A program made the translations under genes and the position numbers. A DNA stretch of 64,000 bases. Origin: Myxococcota bacterium (GTDB taxonomy: Bacteria > Myxococcota_A > UBA9160 > UBA4427). The notes under the pieces were generated by a model, which was given only the letters and a program-made list of their open reading frames with translations, made no database searches and was not told the origin of the DNA. Every line of letters starts with the position of its first letter. Within the stretch, counting starts at the first letter, position 1. The stretch spans positions 54,503 to 118,502 of the forward strand of contig JAQWRT010000042.1 in NCBI GenBank assembly GCA_029243605.1, written 5' to 3'. Positions 54,038 through 62,572 of the stretch are shown piece by piece.

Positions 54038-54910
54038 ATGAAGATCGGACTGATCCCCGTCAATGTCGGCGCGCAGAGCGTCGAGAGCATGATCGAACTC
54101 GCAACGACCGCCGAGAGTGTTGGCTTTGAATCCATCTGGACGTTCGAACACGCCATTGTCCCCGTTGATTACGAATCTAAATATCCCTATAGCGCCAACG
54201 GAAAGATGGGCACGACCCCCGAGACGAATTTTATCGACCCGCTGATCGCGCTGACCGCCGTGGCTTCGCATACCCAAAAGATTCGGTTGGGCACCGGGGT
54301 CAACATCCTGCCCCAGACGAACCCCCTGTATATGGCCAAACAAGCAGCGAGTCTCGATTTCGTTTCGAATGGTCGCTTCATGCTCGGCGTGGGCATCGGT
54401 TGGTTGGCCGAGGAGTTCTCGGCGCTGGGTGTCCCTTTCGAGCGCCGGGGCGCGCGCTTCGACGACTATATCGTCGCCATGAAGAAGATCTGGTCGGGCG
54501 AGGTGGTTGAGCACCAGAGTGAGTTTATTCAGTGGAGCGGGTTCAAGAGCTATCCCGTTCCCAAGCAGAGCCCGCTTCCGGTGATTATCGGCGGCTCCAA
54601 GGGCAAGGCATTCGAGCGAATTGCCAAACACGGAGACGGTTGGTACGCACCGACTGGCAACGTTGAGCAACTCGGCGGAATGCTGAAAGAACTCGACGAG
54701 GCGTGCGCCGCCGTCGGTCGCGATCGATCCACGGTGGAAGTGAGTGCCATGTGGGTGCCCGCCATGGAGGGGTTGGATGCGGTTGCACGCTATGCCGACC
54801 TGGGCACCAGCCGGCTCGTCATCCCCCTCCCGGCCCTGGCCGGAGGCGGTGGCAGCCCGGTCGACGCGCTCAAGCGCTTCGGTGACGAGACGCTCTCGAA
54901 GCTCGGCTAG
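54038..54910 (+). CDS. LLM-class flavin-dependent oxidoreductase (F420-type, TIGR03619-like)
   Basis: A protein of 290 residues with AGGAG before the ATG. It has the luciferase-like TIM barrel: 'IGLIPVNVGAQSVESMIELA', 'ESVGFESIWTFEHAIVP', 'IRLGTGVNILPQTNPLYMAK', 'GRFMLGVGIGWLAEEFSALG' and 'PVIIGGSKGKAFERIAKHGD'. These fit the TIGR03619 group, in which coenzyme F420 or FMN is the cofactor. The reaction is a hydride transfer or monooxygenation; the substrate is unknown. It is monocistronic with a strong terminator. Confidence 0.9.
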   Translation: MKIGLIPVNVGAQSVESMIELATTAESVGFESIWTFEHAIVPVDYESKYPYSANGKMGTTPETNFIDPLIALTAVASHTQKIRLGTGVNILPQTNPLYMAKQAASLDFVSNGRFMLGVGIGWLAEEFSALGVPFERRGARFDDYIVAMKKIWSGEVVEHQSEFIQWSGFKSYPVPKQSPLPVIIGGSKGKAFERIAKHGDGWYAPTGNVEQLGGMLKELDEACAAVGRDRSTVEVSAMWVPAMEGLDAVARYADLGTSRLVIPLPALAGGGGSPVDALKRFGDETLSKLG

Positions 54911-54938
54911 TCCTGAGTCTGAGCTCTACGAAAAACTA

Positions 54939-54979
54939 GGGCCTCTCTCGCGAAAGATTGCGAGAGAGGCCCTTTTTTT
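54939..54979 (+). terminator. Strong Rho-independent terminator after the LLM oxidoreductase gene
   Basis: GGGCCTCTCTCGC and GCGAGAGAGGCCC form a perfect 13-pair stem with loop GAAAGATT, followed by seven T. It lies 28 bases after the stop codon and before the end of the convergent acyl-CoA dehydrogenase gene. Confidence 0.97.
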
Positions 54980-55022
54980 GACGCGCCAGCCCGAGAGGGC
55001 CGGCTATGGCTTCGGGCTTCGA

Positions 55023-56336
55023 TCAGGGGCCGCTGAAGCGCTGGGTGCTCATGAAGTTTTCCTTGGGGCTGTAGTCCATGGCGCCGTCATCGGACCAGTG
55101 AGCGAGCTCGGCACGGCCGACCACGAACCAATGGACTTCATCGGGTCCATCCGCCAGGCGCAGGGTGCGCTGGCCCGCATACATGTCCGCCAGGGGCGTC
55201 CATTGGGAAATGCCCGTGGCCCCGTGGATCTGAATCGCTTCGTCGATGATCTTGCAGACGCGCTCGGGGACCAGAGCCTTGATGCCGCTCACCCAGACCC
55301 GGGCTTTGTTATTGCCAAGGACATCCATCGCCTTGGCGGCCTTGAGGACCATCATCCGCATGGATTCGATCTCCATGCGCGCTCGGGCGATGGTTTCGAC
55401 GTTCTTGCCCAGCATCGCGATGGGCTTGCCGAAGGCCATCCGGGAAAGGCCCCGTTTGGCGAAGAGCTCGATGGCGCGCTCCGCAGCTCCGATGGAACGC
55501 ATGCAGTGATGAATGCGGCCGGGGCCCAGGCGCACCTGGGAGATCTCGAAGCCACGACCCTCGCCGAGAAGGATATTCTCCTTCGGGACCCGGCAATTGT
55601 CGAAGCGGATATGCATATGACCGTGGGGTGCGTCGTCCTTGCCGAAGACCGACATGGGTCCGAGGATCTCGAATCCAGGGGCATCCGTGGGAACCAGGAT
55701 CTGGGATTGCCGGGTATGCGGCGGGCCGTCGGGGTCGGTTTGGACCATCACGATCATGATCTTGCAGCGCGGATCGCCGGCGCCCGAGATGTAGTACTTC
55801 TCACCATCAATCACCCACTCGTCGCCCTCGAGTCTCGCCTGGCACGCGATGTTCTTGGCATCCGATGAAGCGATGTCGGGCTCTGTCATCGCGTAGGCCG
55901 AACGAATTTCACCGTTGAGCAGGGGCTCGAGCCATTGTTTCTTCTGTTCTTCGGTTCCGACGCGCTCCAGAACCTCCATGTTGCCCGTATCCGGGGCCGC
56001 ACAGTTCAGGCATTCCGAGGCTAGGGGGTTCTTGCCCAACTCGGTGGCGATATAGGCATAGTCGAGGTTGGAGAGACCCTGACCCGTCGCGTCGTCGGGA
56101 AGGAAGAAATTCCAGAGGCCCTGGGCTCTGGCCTTGGCTTTGACTCCGTCGAGGAGTTCGAGTTGGCCAGGGGCCCACGACCAGGGGTCCTCGCGATCGG
56201 CGCCGAGTTGAAAAAACTCGAGGGTGATCGGCTGTACTTCGTCGCGGATGAAGGCCTTGACCTTCTCGAAGAGCGGCTTTGCCCCTTCCGACATCCTGAG
56301 GTCGAACATCTCGTCTACGGTTTCGAGACCGGCCAT
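55023..56336 (-). CDS. Acyl-CoA dehydrogenase (ACAD10/11-like)
   Basis: A protein of 437 residues with GGAG upstream of the ATG. Features are the N-terminal helical domain ('VKAFIRDEVQPITLEFFQLG'), the FAD/acyl motif 'SAYAMTEPDIASSDAKNIAC', 'GEKYYISGAGDPRCKIMIVM' and the C-terminal 'IIDEAIQIHGATGISQWTPL'. The family oxidises acyl-CoA to enoyl-CoA and passes electrons to ETF, which fits the ETF-QO gene at 14-16 kb. Chain length is unknown; this subgroup often acts on longer or branched substrates. It is divergent from a TetR gene, which probably controls it. Confidence 0.95.
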   Translation of the reverse strand: MAGLETVDEMFDLRMSEGAKPLFEKVKAFIRDEVQPITLEFFQLGADREDPWSWAPGQLELLDGVKAKARAQGLWNFFLPDDATGQGLSNLDYAYIATELGKNPLASECLNCAAPDTGNMEVLERVGTEEQKKQWLEPLLNGEIRSAYAMTEPDIASSDAKNIACQARLEGDEWVIDGEKYYISGAGDPRCKIMIVMVQTDPDGPPHTRQSQILVPTDAPGFEILGPMSVFGKDDAPHGHMHIRFDNCRVPKENILLGEGRGFEISQVRLGPGRIHHCMRSIGAAERAIELFAKRGLSRMAFGKPIAMLGKNVETIARARMEIESMRMMVLKAAKAMDVLGNNKARVWVSGIKALVPERVCKIIDEAIQIHGATGISQWTPLADMYAGQRTLRLADGPDEVHWFVVGRAELAHWSDDGAMDYSPKENFMSTQRFSGP

Positions 56337-56436
56337 ACATGACTCCTTCTAGTTTTCGCTCGATGGTCGAGCTAATCGAGCACGATGGTTTCTCATCGTG
56401 GGCCTCGCTCGTCGAAGAGGAGGTCGAGGGTTTTAT

Positions 56437-56472
56437 TTAATGCACTTGCATGAAATTAATGCAGTTGCATGA
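56437..56472. promoter_or_regulatory. Double operator between acyl-CoA dehydrogenase and TetR genes
   Basis: Two 17-base direct repeats, TTAATGCA-C/G-TTGCATGA, differ by one base and start 19 bases apart (56437 and 56456). Each has a palindromic core ATGCA-NT-TGCAT. The spacing of nearly two helix turns puts both sites on one face of the DNA. They lie in the 178-base divergent gap, 42 bases before the TetR start, and are the obvious binding sites for its product, repressing both genes. Confidence 0.75.
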
Positions 56473-56514
56473 TAACATTAAATCTCTGGCTGACCAGCCC
56501 CGGAGAGGAGTCCG

Positions 56515-57162
56515 ATGCCCCGCAACGCCGAAGCCACCCGACTGCAGCTGATTCGGGCTGCCGAGCGGCTGCTCGCCGAGCGGGGGGTGGATGCGGTCTC
56601 GTTACGGGAGATCAATCGCGAGGCCGACCAAAGGAACGCCACGGCCCTGCAATATCATTTTCAGGATCGACCGGGTCTGATCCGGGCCATCCTGAGGAAA
56701 CACGAAGCCGGAATCGATGCGCGTCGAACGACCTTGCTCGACGAGATCGAGGCCGGGGGGTCAAGAAGCCTTCACCGCTTTGCTGTCGCCCTGGTGCTCC
56801 CCGAGGCCGAAAAGCTCTCGGATCGCGATGGTGGGCGGGCCTACCTGCGGATCGTCGCGCAATTGGTCAACAGTTCTCAGCCGCCGGTGGATCCCATCGA
56901 GGAAGTGTATGCGTCGGAGAGCCTGAAGCGTTGGCGGGACCTGGTCGAGCCCGAGATGTCGCCGGTGGCGGTCTACCCGTTGCACAGTCGCTTTACCGCC
57001 TTGCGCATCATGTTTGTCGAGCTCGCGCGTCGTGCCGAAATGACCCGGCGCAAGGACGATCGACTTTTCGCCAGCCATCTGGTTGACATGGTTGCGGCCA
57101 TTCTCGGTGTACCGATCTCCGCTGAGACCGAACGACTCCTGGGGGAGCGGGCCAATCGTTGA
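56515..57162 (+). CDS. TetR-family transcriptional regulator
   Basis: A protein of 215 residues. The N-terminal helix-turn-helix is 'LIRAAERLLAERGVDAVSLR' followed by 'EINREADQRNATALQYHFQD', with 'GLIRAILRKHEAGID' completing the domain. The C-terminal ligand-binding part is helical and variable. The most likely ligand is an acyl-CoA, given the divergent acyl-CoA dehydrogenase, and the double palindrome 42 bases upstream is its probable operator. The regulator would then repress its own gene as well as the dehydrogenase until ligand binds. Confidence 0.93.
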   Translation: MPRNAEATRLQLIRAAERLLAERGVDAVSLREINREADQRNATALQYHFQDRPGLIRAILRKHEAGIDARRTTLLDEIEAGGSRSLHRFAVALVLPEAEKLSDRDGGRAYLRIVAQLVNSSQPPVDPIEEVYASESLKRWRDLVEPEMSPVAVYPLHSRFTALRIMFVELARRAEMTRRKDDRLFASHLVDMVAAILGVPISAETERLLGERANR

Positions 57163-57302
57163 AATTTCGGCCCGGAAGGCAGGGGCGTAGCCAAGCGTGG
57201 TCCAAAAATCCGTCTTAAGAAAACCGCGTCCAGGCAGAGCGCGGTGAAACTGCCGCGTTTCGCGACGGGAGAATCACGGTATCGGGGATTTATGACCCGG
57301 CC

Positions 57303-58661
57303 ATGACCCTGGCGTTGGGAGAGATTCAGCCCCCAGCCGGATTCGGATCCATGGCGTTCTTGCCCCGGGGCCCTGGGGTATGCTTCGGTCTCCGATCGCC
57401 CCCCCTGATGAGACCGGAGCCCCAGTTGGGAAAAACCCAGGATGCCCTGACAAGAGCCCAAGTGGCGAGCCAAAGGCGCCCTTCGGCGGAATCGTCCGGG
57501 GATACCGGGCCGCGTGCTGGGGGCGAAGCGATCGCCGGCGGAGGCCTCGCCCAGAAGCGCGCTCTCGAGAGTAAGCTGCTCGGACTCGACCGAAACGGCC
57601 AGGTAAAACGGTTGCTCCTGATTCACACCGCCGAGGATGCGGGAGAGCCCGGCCACGCGCGTCGTCTCGCCGCATCTCTCGCCGGCAACTCGGATCTCAG
57701 AATCCTCGTCCTCGATCTGAGCCGTTGGGCATTGAGTTTTCGTGAGGCCTTTGGCGGCGATCAGCCGACCGGTTTATTTGATCTCTTTTCGGGTGGGCAT
57801 ACCAACACGTCGCCGATCCAAAAAGTTGGGCCGGGAGAGCTCTATACCGCCAGGCTGACCGCCGATTATCCCCGGCTAATCGATTTTTTCGAATCCGACG
57901 AGGCCGAATCGTTTTTCTCCTCTCTCGGGGCGAATTTTGATTTTGTTCTCCTGGAAATTCCAGGGGGCGCTCCCTTCTCGGAATGCCGCACGCTCTGTTC
58001 CCAGGCCGACGCCGTGGCGCTGGTGGTGGAGGCCGGTATTGGAGCCGATCAACTCGCCCTCGATGCAAGGCGCTTGCTCGAGAGTCCTGCCGAAAAACTC
58101 GTGGGACTCATCGTCCAGGAACCCAAGACTCGGCGCCGGCGGGTTGGCCCCCTCGCGCGAGTCGCCCTCGCGACCGTTCTCCTCTTTGGGTTCGCCTTCT
58201 GGCTGGGAGGTCTCTCGGGTGGGGGTTCTGTGGGCCCGGTGGTGGTGAGCGCGTTGAGGGCACCCCTGGATTCGCCGCTCTCGCCCGGCTCGAAGACCCT
58301 GGTCGAGTCGCTCCAGATTGAACCGCCCGAGATTGAACCGCCCGAGATTGAAACGCCCGAGATTGAAACGCCCGAGATTGAACCGCTCCGTGTTGAGCCG
58401 CCCCTGGTCGAGCCGCGGGTCGCCATAGAAGAACCGGCGCCCCAGGCGGAACCCCCTGGGTCAGCTGCGGAACCCGTGAAGGCGGCCGATGCCCGGCCGG
58501 TGGTCGTCGCAGCCGGAGATAACCTCTACAGAATTATTCTCGCGAATTACGGAGTCTACAGCGACGACCTGGTCGGCCTTGTCCTAGAGGCCAACCCCGA
58601 GATTTCGAGCGCCGGGCAGATCGCCGTGGGCCAGACCATTCGCCTGCCCAGACTGGACTGA
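57303..58661 (+). CDS. Pseudo-MinD/BY-kinase-like domain, membrane helix, repeats and LysM
   Basis: Up to 452 residues; the start is uncertain, with ATGs at 57303, 57351 and 57408 and no clear ribosome binding site. Residues 95-275 follow a MinD/CpsD-type ATPase fold: 'GQVKRLLLIHTAEDAGEPGH', 'LRILVLDLSRWALSFREAFG', 'ADYPRLIDFFESDEAESFFS' and 'ADAVALVVEAGIGADQLALD'. The Walker A lysine is missing ('GEPGHAR' stands where GxGKS would be), so it is probably a pseudo-enzyme. A membrane helix near 285-305, a Pro/Glu repeat region (339-363) and a C-terminal LysM ('AAGDNLYRIILANYGVYSDD') follow. A link between an exopolysaccharide machine and peptidoglycan is inferred. Confidence 0.72.
   Translation: MTLALGEIQPPAGFGSMAFLPRGPGVCFGLRSPPLMRPEPQLGKTQDALTRAQVASQRRPSAESSGDTGPRAGGEAIAGGGLAQKRALESKLLGLDRNGQVKRLLLIHTAEDAGEPGHARRLAASLAGNSDLRILVLDLSRWALSFREAFGGDQPTGLFDLFSGGHTNTSPIQKVGPGELYTARLTADYPRLIDFFESDEAESFFSSLGANFDFVLLEIPGGAPFSECRTLCSQADAVALVVEAGIGADQLALDARRLLESPAEKLVGLIVQEPKTRRRRVGPLARVALATVLLFGFAFWLGGLSGGGSVGPVVVSALRAPLDSPLSPGSKTLVESLQIEPPEIEPPEIETPEIETPEIEPLRVEPPLVEPRVAIEEPAPQAEPPGSAAEPVKAADARPVVVAAGDNLYRIILANYGVYSDDLVGLVLEANPEISSAGQIAVGQTIRLPRLD
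58317..58391 (+). repeat. Five tandem 15-base repeats inside the LysM protein gene
   Basis: The unit ATTGAACCGCCCGAG is repeated four times with one base change and a fifth time in degenerate form. It encodes a five-residue repeat, IE(P/T)PE, between the membrane helix and the LysM domain. It probably forms a stiff periplasmic linker whose length can vary by slippage. Confidence 0.9.
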
Positions 58662-58762
58662 TCGGGCGGTCAACTCGCCCCGGGCAGGGTCTCAGGCCCC
58701 ATCGCCGAATAAGCTTTGACGCCTCTCTCGTTCGCGGGCTGTCACCACGCGACGGGGGCGGT

Positions 58763-59563
58763 CTACGAGTCGGCCTCGCCGAGCAGGCGTCGATAGAGGC
58801 GGTTCATCCCGCCGATCCAACGGTCGTAGTCGTTCGTCTTGCGGCGCATATATTCGAGCACCTCGGGATGCGTAAGGATGATGAATCGTTCTTCCGCCAG
58901 ACCCTCGACCACGATATCGGCGAGTTCTTCGGGCTCCATCATTCCATCCGAAGCGGCCGCATTGGTGGCCAACGTTCCCTCCTCGGAGCCCGGGGGTGGG
59001 GCGGTCATGGCCGTTCTCACGGCCTGGGGGCAGAGCATGGAGACGCCGATGCCTTGGTGCTTGTAAGTCATGGCGAGCCACTCGCCGAAACCCACTGCTG
59101 CGTGCTTGCTCGTGCCGTAGGCGGCGCCGCCCAATTGGTTCAGGAGCCCAGCCGCCGAGGACGTGTTCATGAAATGCCCGCCCCCCCGTTCAATCATCCG
59201 GGGGACCAGGTGGCGGGCCGCGTAGACGTGCGACATGACGTTCACATCCCAGCTGATCTGCCATTCTTCGTTGGGCGATGCGAGGTCCATGCCGGCGCCG
59301 ATCCCCGCATTGGAACAGAATAGGTCGATCGGCCCGAAGTTGGCCTCGGTGTCTTCGATCACCTGCTTGACCGCGGCCTCGTCGGAGACATCGCAGCGCA
59401 TGGCCGCCCCGCCCACGAATTTCGCAGTCTCTTTCGCGCCGGCCTCGTTCTTGTCGACGGCGACGAGTTGGCGCGCGCCTTCAGCGTGAAAACGATGGAC
59501 AAGCGCCCGACCAATACCGCTTGCTGCCCCTGTAACGACGATACACTTCTCTCGAATTTCCAT
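58763..59563 (-). CDS. Short-chain dehydrogenase/reductase
   Basis: ATG at 59563 gives 266 residues; six further codons upstream are possible. The Rossmann motif is 'VTGAASGIGRALVHRF', 'CSNAGIG' is the NAG motif, and the catalytic set is Ser in 'MNTSSAAGLL' with Tyr-Lys in 'AAYGTSKHAAVGFGEW'. The acidic residue in 'LVAVDKNE' after the second strand favours NAD(H). The substrate is unknown, although lipid or steroid alcohols would fit the gene context. It is the last chromosomal gene before the integrated element. Confidence 0.93.
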   Translation of the reverse strand: MEIREKCIVVTGAASGIGRALVHRFHAEGARQLVAVDKNEAGAKETAKFVGGAAMRCDVSDEAAVKQVIEDTEANFGPIDLFCSNAGIGAGMDLASPNEEWQISWDVNVMSHVYAARHLVPRMIERGGGHFMNTSSAAGLLNQLGGAAYGTSKHAAVGFGEWLAMTYKHQGIGVSMLCPQAVRTAMTAPPPGSEEGTLATNAAASDGMMEPEELADIVVEGLAEERFIILTHPEVLEYMRRKTNDYDRWIGGMNRLYRRLLGEADS

Positions 59564-59651
59564 GGCCGGACCATAGAACACTCGGTCCGAGCATCGAGGA
59601 GCCCGGCTGGATCATCGCGAGGGCAGCATCCGATCATCGAGTGACAAAAGC

Positions 59652-59697
59652 TGGTGGCCCGGGACAGAATTGAACTGTCGACACCGTGATTTTCAGT
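59652..59697 (-). other. 3' fragment of a tRNA-Phe gene, integration (att) site
   Basis: Read on the minus strand, 46 bases run from the anticodon loop CTGAAAA (anticodon GAA) through a variable loop GTGTC and a T-arm GACAG-TTCAATT-CTGTC. They end with CCGGGCC-A-CCA. The 5' half is missing: the bases before the anticodon loop do not fit an anticodon stem or D-arm. This is the remnant left when an element integrates into a tRNA 3' half. The intact tRNA-Phe should lie at the far end of the element, beyond the window. Confidence 0.85.
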
Positions 59698-59711
59698 TTT
59701 ATCCTGGGGAC

Positions 59712-59836
59712 GTCCGCTCATGTGCGCGGAGAGTCATTTACGTACGTGGAGCAAGGCTTTAGCGGGATCTTCATTTCCCCTGAAGTCCGCTGATGTCCGG
59801 GGTTGTGTAGCCGCGTAGGTGTCAAATAGGTGTCAA
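59712..59836. repeat. Paired direct repeats between att site and integrase, likely arm-type sites
   Basis: GTCCGCTCATGT (59712) recurs as GTCCGCTGATGT (59785), and TAGGTGTCAA occurs at 59816 and again at 59827, 11 bases apart. They lie between the att core and the end of the integrase gene. Short direct repeats in this place commonly bind the N-terminal arm-binding domain of tyrosine integrases. Confidence 0.5.
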
Positions 59837-59896
59837 GCCTTGGGGGGCCGACAAAAAGCCGATGAGAGAACCGGGGGCCGGTTCAAATCGGGAATT

Positions 59897-61015
59897 TCAT
59901 GCGAGTCGTTCATCGAGTTCGTCGACCGCCTCGCGCTGCATTCCTGGGATGACGTGGGCGTAGATGTCGAGGGTGAACGCGACACTGGAGTGGCCGAGGA
60001 GTTCTGTTACGACCTTTGGGGCCGTTTTGCCTTGCAGCAGGAGCGTTGCACAGGTGTGGCGTAGGTCATGGAATCGAATCCGGTCGAGTTTTGCTCGTTT
60101 AAGCAGCGGGTAGAATGATCGCCTTCTGAGGTTCTGTGGTCGCAGCAGTCCACCGAGCGAATCGCTGAATACCGGGCTTGCTCCGTGGGGAATCACATTC
60201 AGGCGGGCGCGATGTTGGAGCAGCGCGGTTACGCATCGGTTTCCCAACTCCACTGACCTCCTCGATGAGGCCGTCTTGGTCTCTTGGAGTGCAGGCCGGT
60301 TGTTGATGATCGCAAGGGATCGGCAAACACTGATCCGCTTTTCCTTAAGATCAACATCCTGCCAGAGGAGGCCCGTGATCTCCCCGAGCCTCATGCCCGT
60401 GGTTATCGCCAAAACGTATAGCGCCTCAAGCGGATCTCCCTCTGCGGCCTTGAGAAAAGTCTTGGCTTCGTCCTCGTCGAGGAATTTCATCTCCTTGCGC
60501 TCCACTCTGGGCCGAGATACGGCCGCGCAAGGATTTCGGCTGATCAATTCCCACTCGACCGCAGTCTTCATGGCGCTCTTTAGGAGCGTGTGGACGTACT
60601 GAATGGTCCTGGGGCTGGCACCTACTTCCTCTAGACGAGAGTAGAGGCGACGAATCATTACTGGCTTGAGGACGTCGAGCTTTACGCGACCGACGTGCGG
60701 TTGAACATGAGTTCGGATCGTTCGTTCATAGGAATCAAGAGTAGAAGGCCGGGTGCGAGGCCGGACGACTTCTGAAAGCCATTGATCAAGAAAAGAGCCC
60801 AGAGCGACCCGCGAGGTCAGAACGACGCCGCCATCGAGCTGCGAGGCGCGGGCTCGAGCCAATTTCGCTTCCGCTTCCCCGCGAGTGCTGCCGTAGAACT
60901 GTTTGCGCTTTTGGAGCCCGTTTTTGTCGATTCCGACAGTGAGTCTCGCTGTCCAGCGTCCATCTTTACGTCGTGAAATGGTGCCCTCGCCGTTACCGCG
61001 TCTTCGCCTGGGCAT
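59897..61015 (-). CDS. int: Tyrosine recombinase/integrase
   Basis: A protein of 372 residues with GGAGG upstream of the ATG. The start 'RRRRGNGEGTISRRKDGRWT' is an AP2-like arm-binding domain. Residues 70-155 form the core-binding SAM-like domain. The catalytic set is complete: Arg209 ('TTGMRLGEITGL'), Lys247 ('ETKTASSRR'), His316-Arg319 ('FHDLRHTCATLL'), His342 ('LLGHSSVAF') and the nucleophile Tyr352 ('DIYAHV'). It should catalyse integration at the tRNA-Phe site 200 bases away. Confidence 0.95.
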   Translation of the reverse strand: MPRRRRGNGEGTISRRKDGRWTARLTVGIDKNGLQKRKQFYGSTRGEAEAKLARARASQLDGGVVLTSRVALGSFLDQWLSEVVRPRTRPSTLDSYERTIRTHVQPHVGRVKLDVLKPVMIRRLYSRLEEVGASPRTIQYVHTLLKSAMKTAVEWELISRNPCAAVSRPRVERKEMKFLDEDEAKTFLKAAEGDPLEALYVLAITTGMRLGEITGLLWQDVDLKEKRISVCRSLAIINNRPALQETKTASSRRSVELGNRCVTALLQHRARLNVIPHGASPVFSDSLGGLLRPQNLRRRSFYPLLKRAKLDRIRFHDLRHTCATLLLQGKTAPKVVTELLGHSSVAFTLDIYAHVIPGMQREAVDELDERLA

Positions 61016-61030
61016 ATTACCTCCGTTGCT

Positions 61031-62101
61031 CTAGTTCTTAGTTCGGGCCTTCTGGTCACCCGGCCGCCTTTTCCATTCCAAGTCGCTGCCCGTTACCCTC
61101 ATAAATGCGTCTTGACTGGAGCGCCTGAAGGCGTCAACGGTTTTCTTTGATCGACTAGGGTGCTTTCGATTCCATTCATCCATCGCCTCCTTCCGAGTCC
61201 TACCATCGTTAGCTTTGGTGATGAAGACAGCCAGTTCCGCAGCACCGGGTGACATAGTTCGGGCCCTTTTTCGGGTGTCTCCTTCCCTCGGAGGATGCTT
61301 CCTCAGGGCGTCTCTTCGTACCTCCGCATAGAAATCACGCAGTTCGCTCGGTGTAGTCAGCGGGCTCACAGTCAGCGTGATCTTTGAGCGGTTGCAGGCG
61401 GGGTAAACAAGGCGGAAAGCGGCCTTGGCTTTGGGCGGGTCTGGTTCTACTCCCGTCAAGACAAAGAAAACCGCGTCGGCCTCGGGCCAGGAGTACCGCT
61501 CCGAGAGATGAACCGATAGCTGCTTGAGGATTGCGAGTACGGATCCTTCGCGAATGCTTGCGTACCGATGTTTTTCGCCGTCTCGGTACGGATACTCAAT
61601 GTGGCGGACCGTCCGACGCCCGACAGGCATCGCCGGGAACAGTGGATGATCAGGCTCGTAGTTCAGCGGCTTTCCATCATCGCCGAGCGGGACTTGTTCT
61701 AGGTAGACAGTCGGTTTGCCCTGTTCTTTGTCTCGTGCAGCCAGCCATGGGCCAACGCCTTGGGGCGTAAGCGTCGCTCCGCCGAGGTGCGTTTCGCGGA
61801 AGTACACGACAGGTTCGTATTGGCTCGCGTCGATGGCAAGAATCTCGTTTAGGGCTTTGTGTTGGTGGTCTGAGCGGAGTTCCCGTTCTTGTGGTCTGTC
61901 AGTCTCTCGTTGGCCTCCGGGGATCGTCCTGAATTCTCTCACGAAATCTGCGACGTCGCGTTCAAGATTGGGACTTCGGGCGAGTTCCCTGCAGCGAGAC
62001 GAGTCGCTGAATTCAGTCCACTTAGCCTCGGCAAATCGTTCGCCCAGGGCTGTCTCAATTCGCCGCCGAATCTCATTCAATTGAATAGTGGCTATAAGCA
62101 T
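61031..62101 (-). CDS. Unknown element-borne protein
   Basis: ATG at 62101 gives 356 residues; 27 more codons upstream overlap the promoter and start of the divergent excisionase gene. I do not recognise the family. The middle has 'GVGPWLAARDKEQGKPTVYL' and 'IEYPYRDGEKHRYASIREGS', then 'ADAVFFVLTGVEPDPPKAKA'. The C-terminal third is basic and may bind nucleic acid ('DTRKRARTMSPGAAELAVFI', 'WNRKHPSRSKKTVDAFRRSS'). No catalytic motif or membrane helix is visible. It lies 15 bases upstream of the integrase gene in the same direction, so they may be co-transcribed. Confidence 0.75.
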   Translation of the reverse strand: MLIATIQLNEIRRRIETALGERFAEAKWTEFSDSSRCRELARSPNLERDVADFVREFRTIPGGQRETDRPQERELRSDHQHKALNEILAIDASQYEPVVYFRETHLGGATLTPQGVGPWLAARDKEQGKPTVYLEQVPLGDDGKPLNYEPDHPLFPAMPVGRRTVRHIEYPYRDGEKHRYASIREGSVLAILKQLSVHLSERYSWPEADAVFFVLTGVEPDPPKAKAAFRLVYPACNRSKITLTVSPLTTPSELRDFYAEVRRDALRKHPPREGDTRKRARTMSPGAAELAVFITKANDGRTRKEAMDEWNRKHPSRSKKTVDAFRRSSQDAFMRVTGSDLEWKRRPGDQKARTKN

Positions 62102-62167
62102 GATTAAGAGAACTATATCATATTGCGCTTGGACCCACAGACACACACCAACATTTGGAGAGACAAA

Positions 62168-62425
62168 ATGAGAGAGGCACAAGATGCTGACATTGCGGGA
62201 AAAATCGTAGGTTCTGGACTGCTGAGCATCGCCCAGGCTCAGGATTTCCTCGGGGGAATCTCAAGAAGCTCCCTGTACCAACTCATGGGCAGACATGAAC
62301 TGCCCTGGGTGGCTGTAGGGCGGAGGCGAATGATCCCCCGAGAGGCTCTGACCGAGTATGCGGCTGAGCGCCTCCAGGGGGTCCCGGCTGACCGGCCTAC
62401 CCGGTGGATCTTCGGTGGCGAGTAG
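62168..62425 (+). CDS. Excisionase-like helix-turn-helix protein
   Basis: ATG at 62168 follows GGAGAG and gives 85 residues. The sequence 'LLSIAQAQDFLGGISRSSLY' then 'QLMGRHELPWVAVGRRRMIP' and 'REALTEYAAERL' is a MerR/excisionase-type winged helix fold. Such proteins help the integrase to excise the element or regulate its genes. It is divergent from the unknown gene, with an AT-rich 66-base gap that must contain both promoters. Confidence 0.85.
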   Translation: MREAQDADIAGKIVGSGLLSIAQAQDFLGGISRSSLYQLMGRHELPWVAVGRRRMIPREALTEYAAERLQGVPADRPTRWIFGGE

Positions 62426-62572
62426 GTGCGCTCGCGGGGCAAGAAAATCGAAGCTGCGTGCCAAAGCGGCAGGGCACCACCAGTGGCGATGCCCAGCGGC
62501 CGCCTTGAGCAGGGCCCGGTCACTGGAGACCAGGGAGACCGCCGAACGGCGTGGGGGGCGGACGGCGTGTTG

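Noticed and set aside
58317..58391. CRISPR-like repeat array
   Set aside because: The 15-base units are adjacent without spacers and encode a protein repeat in frame. No other CRISPR signs exist in the window.
59652..59697. Functional tRNA-Phe gene
   Set aside because: Only the anticodon loop to CCA is present. The bases before it cannot form the anticodon stem or D-arm, so it is an att fragment.
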